Of a stretch of DNA of 64,000 nucleotides, positions 11,585-21,176 are shown one piece after another. Source of the stretch: JAHCHG01 sp041394845 (lineage in GTDB: Bacteria > Acidobacteriota > Blastocatellia > Pyrinomonadales > Pyrinomonadaceae); contig JAWKHL010000005.1 of NCBI GenBank assembly GCA_041394845.1, positions 124,001-188,000 on the forward strand, read 5' to 3'. The translations under genes and the position numbers were made by a program. Under the pieces are notes generated by a model. The model was not told the DNA's origin. It worked only from the letters and a program-made list of their open reading frames with translations, and did not search any database. Positions within the stretch are counted from its first letter, which is position 1. The number at the start of each line of letters is the position of its first letter.

Positions 11585-11601
11585 AGCAAGGATTATGCCA
11601 A
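11585..11601 (-). promoter_or_regulatory. Sigma-54 promoter of the pilin gene
   Basis: On the - strand the sequence TTGGCATAATCCTTGCT has the -24 GG and -12 GC separated by exactly ten bases and matches most of the TGGCAC-N5-TTGCW consensus. The start of transcription would fall near 11574, some 18 bases before the pilin ATG. Confidence 0.7.
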
Positions 11602-11732
11602 AGAAAAAACGGGTCGGCGGAAGCGTGATGATTTCTGTTAAAATGCTGATAAATAAGAAAAAAGCCGAAAAAGCGAGTTGGCCGGAGATTTGATGCGGCG
11701 AGGATAAAATCGGATAATGTCATTTCATGTAA

Positions 11733-11747
11733 TTGTCAATATGACAA
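11733..11747. promoter_or_regulatory. Palindromic site TTGTCA-N3-TGACAA, possible activator site
   Basis: A perfect six-base palindrome with three-base spacing, 25 bases before the regulator gene and about 130 bases upstream of the sigma-54 promoter of the pilin gene. That is where an enhancer for a sigma-54 activator would be expected. It may also serve autoregulation. Confidence 0.4.
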
Positions 11748-11771
11748 AATTTGTGATTTTTTACCTGATAA

Positions 11772-13127
11772 ATGGATAGGAATTCGATCTTAATCGTAGA
11801 TGACGAACGCGGTATCCGCGAGACTTTGAGCGCCGTTCTGGAGGACGAGGGGTTCGAGGTCGAAACGGTTGATTCGGGCGAAGCCTGTCTGGAATCGGCC
11901 GCTGGGGCCGAATACGGCTGTATCCTGCTGGACGTCTGGCTTCCCGGGATCGACGGGCTGGAGACTCTGAAAAAACTGCGCGAGAGCGGAAACGAATCGG
12001 CGGTCGTGATGATCTCCGGGCACGGCAACATCGAAACGGCCGTCAACGCCACCAAACTGGGGGCGTTCGATTTTATCGAAAAACCCCTATCGCTGGAAAA
12101 AACGATCCTTACGGTGCGCAACGCCCTGAGGACCCGGCAGCTTGAAACTCTCAACCGGCGATTGGCCGAAACTCTCAATCAGGAATATGTGATGATCGGC
12201 GATTCGGTCGGAATGCGGGCCCTTCGCAAACAGATCTCGATCGTCGCCCCGACCGACGGGCGGGTTTTGATCTCGGGGGAATCGGGGACGGGAAAAGAGT
12301 TGGTGGCCCGGGCGATCCACGCTCAATCGAAAAGGCGGAACGCCCCGTTTGTCGAAATAAACTCGGCGGCGATTCCCGAGGAGTTGGTCGAATCGGAGCT
12401 TTTCGGCCACGTCAAAGGGGCTTTTTCGGGCGCCATCAAGGCCAAGAAAGGGAAGTTTGAGATCGCCGATTCGGGAACGCTTTTTCTGGATGAGATCGGC
12501 GATATGTCGCCGCGGGTTCAGGCCAAGATGCTCCGGGTGCTGGAAGAACAAAGGTTCGAACCGGTCGGGAGCAATAAACTGATCAAAACCGACGTCCGGG
12601 TGATCTCGGCCACCAATCAGCCGCTTTCCGATCTGATCGAAAACGGTTATTTCCGGGCCGATCTCTTTTACCGGCTCAACGTCATCCCCTTCCAGATCCC
12701 TCCACTGCGCGAACGGCTTGAGGATGTTCCGCTTCTGACCGAGCATTTCAACCGGAAGTTTTCGATCGAATACGCCAAAAGTCCGAAGGAATTTTCCGAA
12801 ACGGCGGTCGATGCATTGCAGAATTACATCTGGCCGGGAAACGTCCGCGAACTCCGCAACACTATCGAACGGGTCGTCATAATGCACGGAGCGGACAAGG
12901 TTTCGGCCGAAGATCTTCCGCAACTCAATTCCCGCGAGGAGCCTCCGGCCTCGACCTTCCGGTTTCCCTCTTTCAAGGAGGCGACGGACGCCTACCAGCG
13001 GGAGTTCATTCAGCACAAGCTGGCCGAAGCGGAGGGAAACGTATCGAGGGCGGCCGAGATGATGGGCGTCGACCGAAGTCATCTTTACCGGCGGATGAAA
13101 AGTCTGGGAATCCAGCCCAAATCGTGA
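11772..13127 (+). CDS. Sigma-54-dependent response regulator (NtrX/PilR type)
   Basis: 451 residues: receiver domain (acidic pocket D10-D11, phosphoacceptor D54), AAA+ activator domain (Walker A GESGTGKE near 169; SGTLFLDEIGDMS), and a C-terminal Fis-type HTH (VSRAAEMMGVDRSHLYRRM). The sigma-54 contact loop reads GAFSGA (about 216-221) instead of the usual GAFTGA, a conservative change. It probably receives phosphate from the kinase at 8792 and activates sigma-54 promoters, the nearest being that of the pilin gene at 11585. The start follows weak ribosome-binding sequence. Confidence 0.93.
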   Translation: MDRNSILIVDDERGIRETLSAVLEDEGFEVETVDSGEACLESAAGAEYGCILLDVWLPGIDGLETLKKLRESGNESAVVMISGHGNIETAVNATKLGAFDFIEKPLSLEKTILTVRNALRTRQLETLNRRLAETLNQEYVMIGDSVGMRALRKQISIVAPTDGRVLISGESGTGKELVARAIHAQSKRRNAPFVEINSAAIPEELVESELFGHVKGAFSGAIKAKKGKFEIADSGTLFLDEIGDMSPRVQAKMLRVLEEQRFEPVGSNKLIKTDVRVISATNQPLSDLIENGYFRADLFYRLNVIPFQIPPLRERLEDVPLLTEHFNRKFSIEYAKSPKEFSETAVDALQNYIWPGNVRELRNTIERVVIMHGADKVSAEDLPQLNSREEPPASTFRFPSFKEATDAYQREFIQHKLAEAEGNVSRAAEMMGVDRSHLYRRMKSLGIQPKS

Positions 13128-13157
13128 TTGTAACGATAGATCGGGTGGGAAAGTTTT

Positions 13158-13236
13158 AAGCCTTGCCCTCAGGCGGCCAAGGCGTACCATCAAGGGCTTG
13201 AATGTTAACCCGGAAGCCGCCTAAAGGCGGGACTCA
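13158..13236. repeat. GC-rich inverted segments between convergent genes
   Basis: AGGCGGC and GCCGCCT arms, AAGCC...GGCTT arms and CCCGCCTTTAGGCGG on the - strand can form several hairpins in the 143-bp gap between the regulator and the beta-helix protein genes. There is no T-run, so a terminator role is unproven. Confidence 0.35.
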
Positions 13237-13270
13237 AAACAGATTGCCCCTCCAAAGCCAACCCGAAAAT

Positions 13271-16200
13271 TTACCGGACGAAGGCTCCGGGAACGGGAAT
13301 GTCCTCATTCGCACCGAAAGTTACTGCTTTGAATCCGCCGGTCGTTTGCAGTTGGTACCAGACGTTGTTTCCGGGCCGGAAGACCGCCGGGTCGGTTCGT
13401 CCGTCCCCGTCGTAATCGGCCGGCACGGGCAGATCCCCGACCGCGCCGAAGGGGAACGAATAGAAGGAATTATCCTCGCTCCTGAAAATAAACCACTCTC
13501 CCGTTGAGGGCCGCCAGAAGGCCACGTCGGTTTTGCCGTCGCCGGTGTAATCGGCCGGAACGACCCGGTCTTCCCCGGTTCCGAAATTGTAAACGGCCAA
13601 ACCCGCCGCCGAGCGGTTGAGCCACCAGGAGCCGTCTGCGGGCCGGAAAATCGCCACATCGGCCCGTCCGTCGCCATCGTAATCTCCCGCCACCGGCAAA
13701 TCTCCCAAAGCCCCGAATTGGGTGATGGTCGTTCCGCCGTCAGAAGATCTGTTGATGAACCAGGTCGCGTTGCCGGGGCGAAAAACGGCCGCGTCGGCCC
13801 GCCCGTCCCCGTCGAAATCGGCGGCGACCGGAACATCGCCCGGAGCGCCGAAGGGGAACGAGTAAAACGAATCGTCTTCGGAGCGGAGGATGAACCATTC
13901 GCCCGAAGATTCCCGCCAGAAAGCCACATCGGTTCGTCCGTCGCCGGTGTAATCGGCGGGGACTATGTGATCGGTGGAGGTGCCGAATTGAAAGGTGCGA
14001 TTAGTTCCGTCGGAACTTCTCAGATACCACCATTCGCCGGCCGATGGACGGAAAATGGAAACGTCCGCCCGTCCGTCCCCGTCGAAATCAAAGAAGGTGC
14101 TGATGACATCGTCCGTCTGGCGTTCAAAGGAACCGATGTCGGTGGCGTCGCCGCCGGGGGCGTTGGGAATGTCCGGAAAATCGACCGGACGGATCCGTCC
14201 CCGCTGGTCGGCCGAAAGCGTGACTTCGCCGGTGGACAAGGCGGCGTCGACGGCCGGGCTGTCGGGAAGCAGTGCGACCGTTTGGGTCGGCCCGCCGTTA
14301 TTGCGAAGTCCGCGCGGGTCGAGTCCGGCTTCATTACCGATGATATTCCCGGTTTGATCGCCCGTCAGATTGGTGTTTTCCAGACTCTCGATCAAATTGT
14401 AACCTCCGGAATCCATCGTTCCGAAGAAATCTTCCTGAGAAGAATTTGTCAGATTGTCGGCGAAGAGGGAATTGCGAACGCTGGCGGTTCCGGTTGAAAG
14501 ACTGATGATGCCGGCCCCGCTGACGGCGTGATTGGCGGCCACCGTTACGTTTTTTAGAACAATGTCCGAACGGTTATAGATTCCCCCGCCGTCCGATCCG
14601 GCGCTGTTGCCGTAAATGGTGGAGTTGAACAGGATCAATGGTCCCCGCCGGTTAAAGAATCCGCCCCCGATGTCGTTGGCGGTGTTTTGACTGATGGTCG
14701 TATCGTAAATGTCGGTGGTTGCGTAATTGTAAATTCCGCCGGCCGAATTGGCCGAGTTGTTCCGAATGGTGCTCTGAAAGATCGACAGATCCAGGCCCGT
14801 TATGTCGGCGCAGAAAATCGCTCCTCCGGTGTCCGCCGCATTGTTTTCCAGAACCACCCGGGTCAGCGTCATATCGCCGCTCATGTAAATGGCTCCGCCC
14901 TCGTTTCCGGCAAGGTTACCGGCGATGTTCGTGTTTTGAACAACCCCGCGGACGAAATAGCCGGCTCCGCCCTTATTGGAGGCGCGATTATTGCTGATGA
15001 CCGAATCCTGAATAAACCAGACGGCCTCGCTGATGCCCCCGCCGTCGGTCGCCAGATTGTTCTCAATACGGGAGTTGAAGGCGATCACCGACCCGCCGAA
15101 AATCCCACCGCCGGAGAGGGCCGAGTTGTTGATGACGCTGGAGTCTGAAAGGGTCAATATGCCGCGGTTATAAATGCCGCCGCCGAACCCGCCGGGGTAG
15201 ATCCCCTGACCCGAGCCGCCGCTGACGGTCAGGTTTTCCAGACGGATCTGGGCGGACGGCTCGATAAAAAGAATGCGGCTCCGGGCATTTCCGTCGATAA
15301 ACAGCATTTCTGTTCCGGTTCCGTGGATGGTCAGAGCGCCGTTGTTTTTGATCCGCAACTCGCTGCCGTCCAAAAGAATTCTTTGAAGGGTTCCGAAAAC
15401 CCCCGGATCAAATTCGATCAGGTCATCGCCGGCCGTGGAGTTGGCGGTGGAGACGGCTTCACGCAGAGAGCAATCCGCATCGCAGGTGCCGTCGTCGGTG
15501 TCAGCCGTTTTGGTGACGACCCAGCGGTTGTTCAATTCAAAGGATCCGATATCGGGCAGGGCCGATCCGTCGCCATCCCCGTCCACCGGCCGGACGACTC
15601 CGCGCTGGTCGCTCGAAGGAAAATTAACCGGATCTCCCGCATCGATGGCCGGACTGCCCGACATCAAAGCGTGAGTCGGCAACAAACCGCCGTTGTTTTG
15701 CAAACCTCCGAGAAGCGGATCCTGTCCGGTGATGTTTCCGGTGATGTCGCCGGTAATGGTTGTTTTGTTGGTGTTTTCGATCAAATTGTACCCCTGCGAG
15801 GTGAAAATGCCCTCAAAATCGGGGCCGAGTCCGGAGTTGGAGGAATTGTCCGCGATGATCGAATTGATCGCTTGAAAGGTGCCGCTGTTGGAAATTCCGC
15901 CGCCCGCGCCGTTTCCGTCATTGTCCGAATCGGCGGTGTTTCCGGCGACGGTCGAACTGATCAAACTGGTTGTGGCCTGAGTGAGATTGGCGATTCCCCC
16001 GCCGCCGGTTACGACCTGATTTTGGCTGACGGTCGAGTTGGTGATCGTCAGAACGCTTGAGCCGCTGGCCGCAATTCCGCCGCCGGCGTTGACGGCTGAA
16101 TTGTTGGTGACGGCCGAATTATTGATGGAAACGGTCGAAGTGTTGAAGTCCAAAGCCCCGCCGAAACTGCCGGCCGAATTGTTCCACAGGTGGGTGCCGG

Positions 16201-16867
16201 TGATCGAAACCGTCCCGAGGAGGCTGGAGACCGCGCCGCCGCCCGAGTTGAGGGTGGAGTTGCCGCGGAATTCGGAGTTGACGATCGTCAGGTTTCCCTC
16301 GTTGTTGTAGATCGCTCCGCCGCGAAGAACCGATGTGTTGTCCCGAACCACGCAATCGGCTATGGTCAATGTCCCGAAATTGTAAACGGCCCCGCCGCTG
16401 TCGGCGTCGCCCTCGCTGAGGGTCAGTTTTTCAACCGAAAGATCGGCCCCGGCGTTGACCAAAAAGATCCGGTCGTTAAACCCGTTGGCGATCTTCAAAA
16501 GACCGGCTCCGGGACCGTTGATGACGAGAGCCCCGTTGTTGTTGACCTCGATCTGAGTTCCGCCGAGCGTTATGATTTGAGAGGTGCCGAAAAGGCCCGG
16601 ATCGAATTGGATCAGGTCATCCCCGGCGGCCGAGTTGGCGGCCCCGACCGCTTCGCGCAGAGAGCAATCCGCATCGCACGAGCCGTCATCGGTGTCAGCC
16701 GTTTTGGTAACCGTGAAAGTGGCGGCCGAAGAGATCGAACCGATCCCGAAAAATAATAACAATAGTCCCGATAACAAAAACAGTTGCGAGAATCTCCGGT
16801 TCGAGCGGACGGGAAGAGGAAACATTGCGAGTTTGAAAGAGGCATTTTCCAAAAAGATCTTATTCAT
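13271..16867 (-). CDS. Large secreted beta-helix protein with CSLREA motifs and C-terminal FG-GAP blades
   Basis: 1198 residues. A signal peptide (about 20-48) leads into two copies of a beta-helix unit, each opening with TKTADTDDGSCDADCSLREA or a close variant (CSLREA domain). Each is followed by many short repeats with GGAIYN / GGGI and NN-S motifs, as in chlamydial Pmp-type right-handed helices. The last ~280 residues are six FG-GAP/VCBS blades (DGDGRADVAIFRP...W-L-R; alternating TGDG-TDVAFWR) ending in IPVPGAFVR. Likely an exported surface or adhesive protein. The same blade module ends the delta-60 protein at 21177. Confidence 0.85.
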   Translation of the reverse strand: MNKIFLENASFKLAMFPLPVRSNRRFSQLFLLSGLLLLFFGIGSISSAATFTVTKTADTDDGSCDADCSLREAVGAANSAAGDDLIQFDPGLFGTSQIITLGGTQIEVNNNGALVINGPGAGLLKIANGFNDRIFLVNAGADLSVEKLTLSEGDADSGGAVYNFGTLTIADCVVRDNTSVLRGGAIYNNEGNLTIVNSEFRGNSTLNSGGGAVSSLLGTVSITGTHLWNNSAGSFGGALDFNTSTVSINNSAVTNNSAVNAGGGIAASGSSVLTITNSTVSQNQVVTGGGGIANLTQATTSLISSTVAGNTADSDNDGNGAGGGISNSGTFQAINSIIADNSSNSGLGPDFEGIFTSQGYNLIENTNKTTITGDITGNITGQDPLLGGLQNNGGLLPTHALMSGSPAIDAGDPVNFPSSDQRGVVRPVDGDGDGSALPDIGSFELNNRWVVTKTADTDDGTCDADCSLREAVSTANSTAGDDLIEFDPGVFGTLQRILLDGSELRIKNNGALTIHGTGTEMLFIDGNARSRILFIEPSAQIRLENLTVSGGSGQGIYPGGFGGGIYNRGILTLSDSSVINNSALSGGGIFGGSVIAFNSRIENNLATDGGGISEAVWFIQDSVISNNRASNKGGAGYFVRGVVQNTNIAGNLAGNEGGAIYMSGDMTLTRVVLENNAADTGGAIFCADITGLDLSIFQSTIRNNSANSAGGIYNYATTDIYDTTISQNTANDIGGGFFNRRGPLILFNSTIYGNSAGSDGGGIYNRSDIVLKNVTVAANHAVSGAGIISLSTGTASVRNSLFADNLTNSSQEDFFGTMDSGGYNLIESLENTNLTGDQTGNIIGNEAGLDPRGLRNNGGPTQTVALLPDSPAVDAALSTGEVTLSADQRGRIRPVDFPDIPNAPGGDATDIGSFERQTDDVISTFFDFDGDGRADVSIFRPSAGEWWYLRSSDGTNRTFQFGTSTDHIVPADYTGDGRTDVAFWRESSGEWFILRSEDDSFYSFPFGAPGDVPVAADFDGDGRADAAVFRPGNATWFINRSSDGGTTITQFGALGDLPVAGDYDGDGRADVAIFRPADGSWWLNRSAAGLAVYNFGTGEDRVVPADYTGDGKTDVAFWRPSTGEWFIFRSEDNSFYSFPFGAVGDLPVPADYDGDGRTDPAVFRPGNNVWYQLQTTGGFKAVTFGANEDIPVPGAFVR

Positions 16868-17259
16868 TGGTTTGCTGAATCCTAAAATAAATAAAATTTG
16901 ACGGTTTTTTAACCGGGAATAAACTTCGATTAAGGCGAAATTTTCACAAAATCTTCAGAACGGGAAAATACGACTCGGATGGCGGAGCGGTTTTTCCCGT
17001 CGGTTTCCAACGGATTTCGTTTGCCGAAACAAAAACAGGGGTTCACTTTTGATCGTCGGGCGAAGATTTTAGCACGAATTCGCCGGTCACAGCACCAAGG
17101 GGGGCGAAAACAACGAACTTTAAATCTGCTTGAGCGATTGTAGTAGGATTTTAAGTCGAAAAGGAAGTTTTTGGCAAGAAAAACAACCTTTTTTACCCGG
17201 ATGGCAGGAATCTGGGTTTGACCGTTTTTTCGAATTCGGGACGGTTTTCCGTCGGCTTT
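16868..17259. other. 392-bp intergenic stretch, no gene seen
   Basis: It must contain the promoter of the beta-helix protein gene (- strand) and the end of the response regulator transcript. I see no convincing promoter, hairpin with a T-run, or open reading frame with coding character. Confidence 0.5.
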
Positions 17260-17688
17260 TCAAACGGTTTGATTGATGGCCAGCCAGTAAATGCTCAGTT
17301 GCCGGGTTTCTTCGATAAAAGCGTCAAAATCAACCGGCTTTTGAACGAAGCTGTTGGCTCCGAGATCGTAACTTTCGGCGATGTCTTTTTCCTCGGTCGA
17401 AGAGGTCAGAACGACGACCGGTACATATCGGGTCTCGGGGTTTGAGCGAAGCGATCTGAGGACCTCAAATCCGTTGATTTTCGGGAGTTTGATGTCGAGC
17501 AGGATCAGATGGGGGATGTCCCTCAGACCGCGCCCCTCGAATTTTCCCTGTGAGGCCAGAAAGTCGAGGGCCTCAACGCCGTCGCGGGCGACGATCACAT
17601 CGTTTTCAATTTCAATTTGTTTGAGAGCCCGCCGGGCTAAAACCACATCGTCAGGATTGTCTTCAACAAGTAATATGAGTTTTTTCAT
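17260..17688 (-). CDS. Single-domain response regulator (Rcp1-like)
   Basis: 142 residues, a receiver domain only: acidic pocket E9-D10, phosphoacceptor D65 (LILLDIKLPKINGFEVL), TSS and the K of FVQKPVDF. The extended loop GKFEGRGLRDIPH before the phosphoacceptor is typical of Rcp1-type regulators that pair with multi-PAS or phytochrome-like kinases. It lies 63 bases downstream of such a kinase on the same strand and is very likely its partner. With no output domain it must act by protein contact or in a relay. Confidence 0.92.
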   Translation of the reverse strand: MKKLILLVEDNPDDVVLARRALKQIEIENDVIVARDGVEALDFLASQGKFEGRGLRDIPHLILLDIKLPKINGFEVLRSLRSNPETRYVPVVVLTSSTEEKDIAESYDLGANSFVQKPVDFDAFIEETRQLSIYWLAINQTV

Positions 17689-17751
17689 TCAATCAATTCT
17701 CCGCGGAGTGATAAAGTAAATTAACATAATTTAAGGAACTCCAAAAATACA

Positions 17752-20700
17752 TCAGATCGTAAAATAAAAAGTCGCACCACGCCCGACCTTGCTTTCGGGC
17801 CGGATGGTTCCGCCGTGCCGCTGAATGATCCGCTGGACGGTCGCCAGCCCGATTCCGGTTCCCTCAAAATCTTCCTCCCGGTGAAGACGGTGAAAGGCCC
17901 CGAACAACTTGTCGGCGTATTTCATACTGAATCCGGCCCCGTTGTCCCGAACGAAATATTCGACCTTTTTACCGGAAACGACCGCTCCGAAGGAGATTTC
18001 GGCGATTTCCTTTTTGGAAGTGAACTTCCAGGCGTTGTCAATCAGGTTCTGCAAAACGATGTGCAGCAGCCCTTCGTCGGCCGTCGCCAGAAGATCTTCC
18101 TGAATCTGAAAATTAACTTTCCGTTGGGGTTGGTCTTGAGTCAATGATTGGGCGATTTCTCGGGCCATTTGGCTTAAATTGATCTCGGTTCGCCGGATCT
18201 CGCGCCGCGTCACTCTGGAAAGTTTTAAAAGGTCTTCGATCAACTGTGCCATTTTTTGACTGGCTTTTCGAATGCGGTTCAGAAAATGCCGGCCCTCAGG
18301 ATCAATAATTTCGCTGTAATCTTCGAGCAAGGCGAGACTGAAACCGTCGATCGCCCGGAGCGGAGCGCGCAAATCGTGCGAGACCGAATAGGAAAACGTT
18401 TCCAACTCGCGGTTGGCGGCCTCCAGTTCGGCGGTCCGGCGGATCACTTTTTGTTCCAGTTCCTCGTTGAGTTTGGTGATCTTCTGTTCGGCTTTTTTCT
18501 CTTCGGAAATATCTCTGATAAAGACCGAAATACCTTCCGGAGTCGAATAAACGCGGTTTTCCTGCCACAGATCCAGCGGCTCGTAATAATCAATGTTTTT
18601 TTGATTTTGCCGTTCGCTGAGAGCCCGGCAGAAGACTTTGTAGGTTTCCGAACCGACGGCATCGGGAAACTCCTCCCAGACATTTTTCCCGATCAATGAA
18701 TCCGGGTCGCGACCGACCATTTCGCCGATTTTCCGGTTGACGTACGTGTAATTGAAGTCATTGTCTAAAGTTATGAATCCGTCGTTGATCCGTTCCAAAA
18801 TGTCCTCGATCTGTTTGGTTTTGGCCCGCAGAAGTTCCTGGGCTTTTATTTGTTCGGTTATGTCATTGGCCAATACCAGACGGGTTTTTCTTCCGTCAAA
18901 CGCCATTTCGTGGGAACTGATCTCCACCTGAATCAAGGTTCCGTCTCTTTTGCGATGATCCCAGGGGCCGGATCGGTCGAGCCTTTTCTCCGTTTCCCGG
19001 ACGTTTTCCAACAATCTGGGAATTTCCTCTTCGGGGCGAATATCCCTGATGGTCATGGAAAGAAACTCCTTTTCCGAATAGCCGTATTGGAGTTGGGCCG
19101 CGCCGTTTACGGCCAGAAAACGTAGGGTCTCCAGATCGTAAACCCACATCGGGAAGGGGTTGTTCTCGAATAAATGGCGGTACCTTTTTTCGGATTCCCG
19201 CAGTTCTTCTTCGGTCTTTTGCCGTTTGCTGATATCGCGGATGATGCTGGTTAAAAGATTTCTCCCCCCGGCGCCGTGTTGGGAAAATGACAACTCAAGC
19301 GGAATCTTCCGCCCGTCTTTGTGCCGGCCCGGCAATTGGATCGCTTGCCGCGAAATGTTTTTTTCGTCCGTTTCAAAAAAACGGCTTATGCCTGGCGGGT
19401 GAGAGTTCCCGTAATTTTCGGGGATGATCGCGGCCAGCGGTTTTCCGACGATCTCGTCCGGCGGGTAGCCGAAGATGTTTTCGGTGGCGGGATTGGCGAA
19501 TACGATTTTGCTTTCCTTGTCGATGGTCAGAATGGCATCGGAGGCCGTTTCGGTGACCGAACGGAACTTGGCCTCGTTCTCGCGCAGGGTTTCTTCGACC
19601 CGACGGCGTTCGGTGATGTCAATTCCCATCCCGACGAGACATAACTCGTCTTCGAACCTGACCCTGTTGCCTGTGAAGAAGAAAGGTGTCTGGGTCCCAT
19701 ATTTGGAAACAAGATGGCCTTCGGCCGACGAGCCTCCTTCGGCAAACACCTCGGCGATCCTCTTTTCGAATTGCGGTTTTTCCGGGGCGCCGAAAAGATC
19801 GGCCGGGCGAAGATCGGCGATCTCATCCTCGGAATAACCGGTTACGGTCTCAAAGTTTTTGTTCCACAAAAGAAAACGTCCCTGATTGTCAAAGAGGTAA
19901 AAGATCCCCGGCAGGGAATTGATGGCCGTTTCGGAAAATTTCTTTTCCTTAAGAAATTCATCGTGAGCCTCGCGGCGTTGGCGATCGAGCCGGTCGAGAG
20001 TCCGGCCCGACCACCAGATCAGAACGGAAAAAAGAATGATGTTTGAGGTTGCGACCAGAGCCAGTCCGAAGTCGGGTTCGTAAAGGTTAAGTTGTTCGCC
20101 TTTTTGCCGGAGCCAACTGATGATAAAAGGCAAAACGAGAACGGCCGGCACCAGACGGCGAACCAACAGGCCGCCGAGACTGTTTTGTTTGAAGACGTTG
20201 GTAATTCCGGTTTTCCGGTCGGAAAACAATATTCCGGCCGAAAGGACGAAAAAAGTAAGGACGGTATTTAGAGCCAGAGTGTTAAAAAAAGCGATTTGAT
20301 AAAGGGCGCTGACGTTATAGACGTAACCGGAAAAGGCGACCAGGGAAATGGCCGTTACAAATATGGCCATTGCCTGATGAAGCCGGGAAGTTACGCTCAA
20401 CTCGGTGAGGATGAGAGAGATCCCGAGCAGAAAAAAACCGATACAGCTTATTCCGGACATTCTTCCCGGCCACGGAAGATTTTCGGCCATCAGACTTTGG
20501 CGAAAAAAAAGATAATCGATTCCCAGATCCGATCGAAAGATATATTCCAAACCGGTCACCAATCCGATTATCGCCGGGATCAATGCGCAGGCTCTTCCGA
20601 TCCACAATCTGCCGGGAGGCGGTTTTTCCCTTTGATCTTTCAAAAGCCAAAGCCCCGACCCGAGCAAAATAAAACAAATCGCTGTATTCGGTTTCATCGT

Positions 20701-20973
20701 GGCATAACCCGAAAGGATCGATTTGAAGAATCGAAGGTCGAAGACCCAGCCGATGAGTCCAAGAAACCCGACCAGAACCGTGAAGATACCGGCGTAAGCG
20801 GGGAGGCGTTCAATAAAAACCGAGGGTTTGGTGAATTTTTGGAAGTTTTTCCTGATGTTTTCCAGTTTTCGGCTTTCCAGAAGTTTTCTTGGGGAGGTTG
20901 GATTTCCGGAAGTCGACGCTCCTTTACCGGGGTTTCGGTCAGCGGATTCGGAGTTTCTGATTTCAGAATTCAT
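17752..20973 (-). CDS. Membrane sensor histidine kinase with four PAS domains
   Basis: 1073 residues. About eight membrane helices (55-335), then four PAS segments (starting near FSETAINSLPGIFYLFD, FRSVTETASDAILTID, YRHLFENNPFPMWVYD and IEDILERINDGFITLD). A coiled coil leads into HisKA with SYSVSHDLRAPLRAI (phosphoacceptor H866) and an HATPase domain (NLIDNAWKF, DNGAGF, GTGIGLATVQRI). It heads an operon with the response regulator at 17260. The first ~16 residues (MNSEIRNSESADRNP) are encoded by a decayed seven-base array, so the true start may be further in. Both flanking genes encode FG-GAP surface proteins. Confidence 0.92.
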   Translation of the reverse strand: MNSEIRNSESADRNPGKGASTSGNPTSPRKLLESRKLENIRKNFQKFTKPSVFIERLPAYAGIFTVLVGFLGLIGWVFDLRFFKSILSGYATMKPNTAICFILLGSGLWLLKDQREKPPPGRLWIGRACALIPAIIGLVTGLEYIFRSDLGIDYLFFRQSLMAENLPWPGRMSGISCIGFFLLGISLILTELSVTSRLHQAMAIFVTAISLVAFSGYVYNVSALYQIAFFNTLALNTVLTFFVLSAGILFSDRKTGITNVFKQNSLGGLLVRRLVPAVLVLPFIISWLRQKGEQLNLYEPDFGLALVATSNIILFSVLIWWSGRTLDRLDRQRREAHDEFLKEKKFSETAINSLPGIFYLFDNQGRFLLWNKNFETVTGYSEDEIADLRPADLFGAPEKPQFEKRIAEVFAEGGSSAEGHLVSKYGTQTPFFFTGNRVRFEDELCLVGMGIDITERRRVEETLRENEAKFRSVTETASDAILTIDKESKIVFANPATENIFGYPPDEIVGKPLAAIIPENYGNSHPPGISRFFETDEKNISRQAIQLPGRHKDGRKIPLELSFSQHGAGGRNLLTSIIRDISKRQKTEEELRESEKRYRHLFENNPFPMWVYDLETLRFLAVNGAAQLQYGYSEKEFLSMTIRDIRPEEEIPRLLENVRETEKRLDRSGPWDHRKRDGTLIQVEISSHEMAFDGRKTRLVLANDITEQIKAQELLRAKTKQIEDILERINDGFITLDNDFNYTYVNRKIGEMVGRDPDSLIGKNVWEEFPDAVGSETYKVFCRALSERQNQKNIDYYEPLDLWQENRVYSTPEGISVFIRDISEEKKAEQKITKLNEELEQKVIRRTAELEAANRELETFSYSVSHDLRAPLRAIDGFSLALLEDYSEIIDPEGRHFLNRIRKASQKMAQLIEDLLKLSRVTRREIRRTEINLSQMAREIAQSLTQDQPQRKVNFQIQEDLLATADEGLLHIVLQNLIDNAWKFTSKKEIAEISFGAVVSGKKVEYFVRDNGAGFSMKYADKLFGAFHRLHREEDFEGTGIGLATVQRIIQRHGGTIRPESKVGRGATFYFTI

Positions 20974-21103
20974 TTTGGAAACCTCTTTTGAATATAGGAG
21001 AAAAAGTAAAACAGCTCTTTTTTTAATAATTAATTCTTCGGAGGAAATTAGTCAATCCTCGACGGGCTCCGCCACTCTCTGATAAACCCTTTGATAGATG
21101 GAA

Positions 21104-21147
21104 TTAAAAAAAGAAGGACCCGCTCAAAAAGATCGAACGGGTCCTTC
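21104..21147 (-). terminator. Rho-independent terminator of the delta-60 protein gene
   Basis: Read on the - strand, GAAGGACCCG and CGGGTCCTTC form a ten-base stem with a 15-base loop, followed by a run of seven T. It lies 30 bases after the stop of the gene at 21177. Confidence 0.85.
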
Positions 21148-21176
21148 GGGGAAGTGAAAACTTCCGGCGGTTTGTT

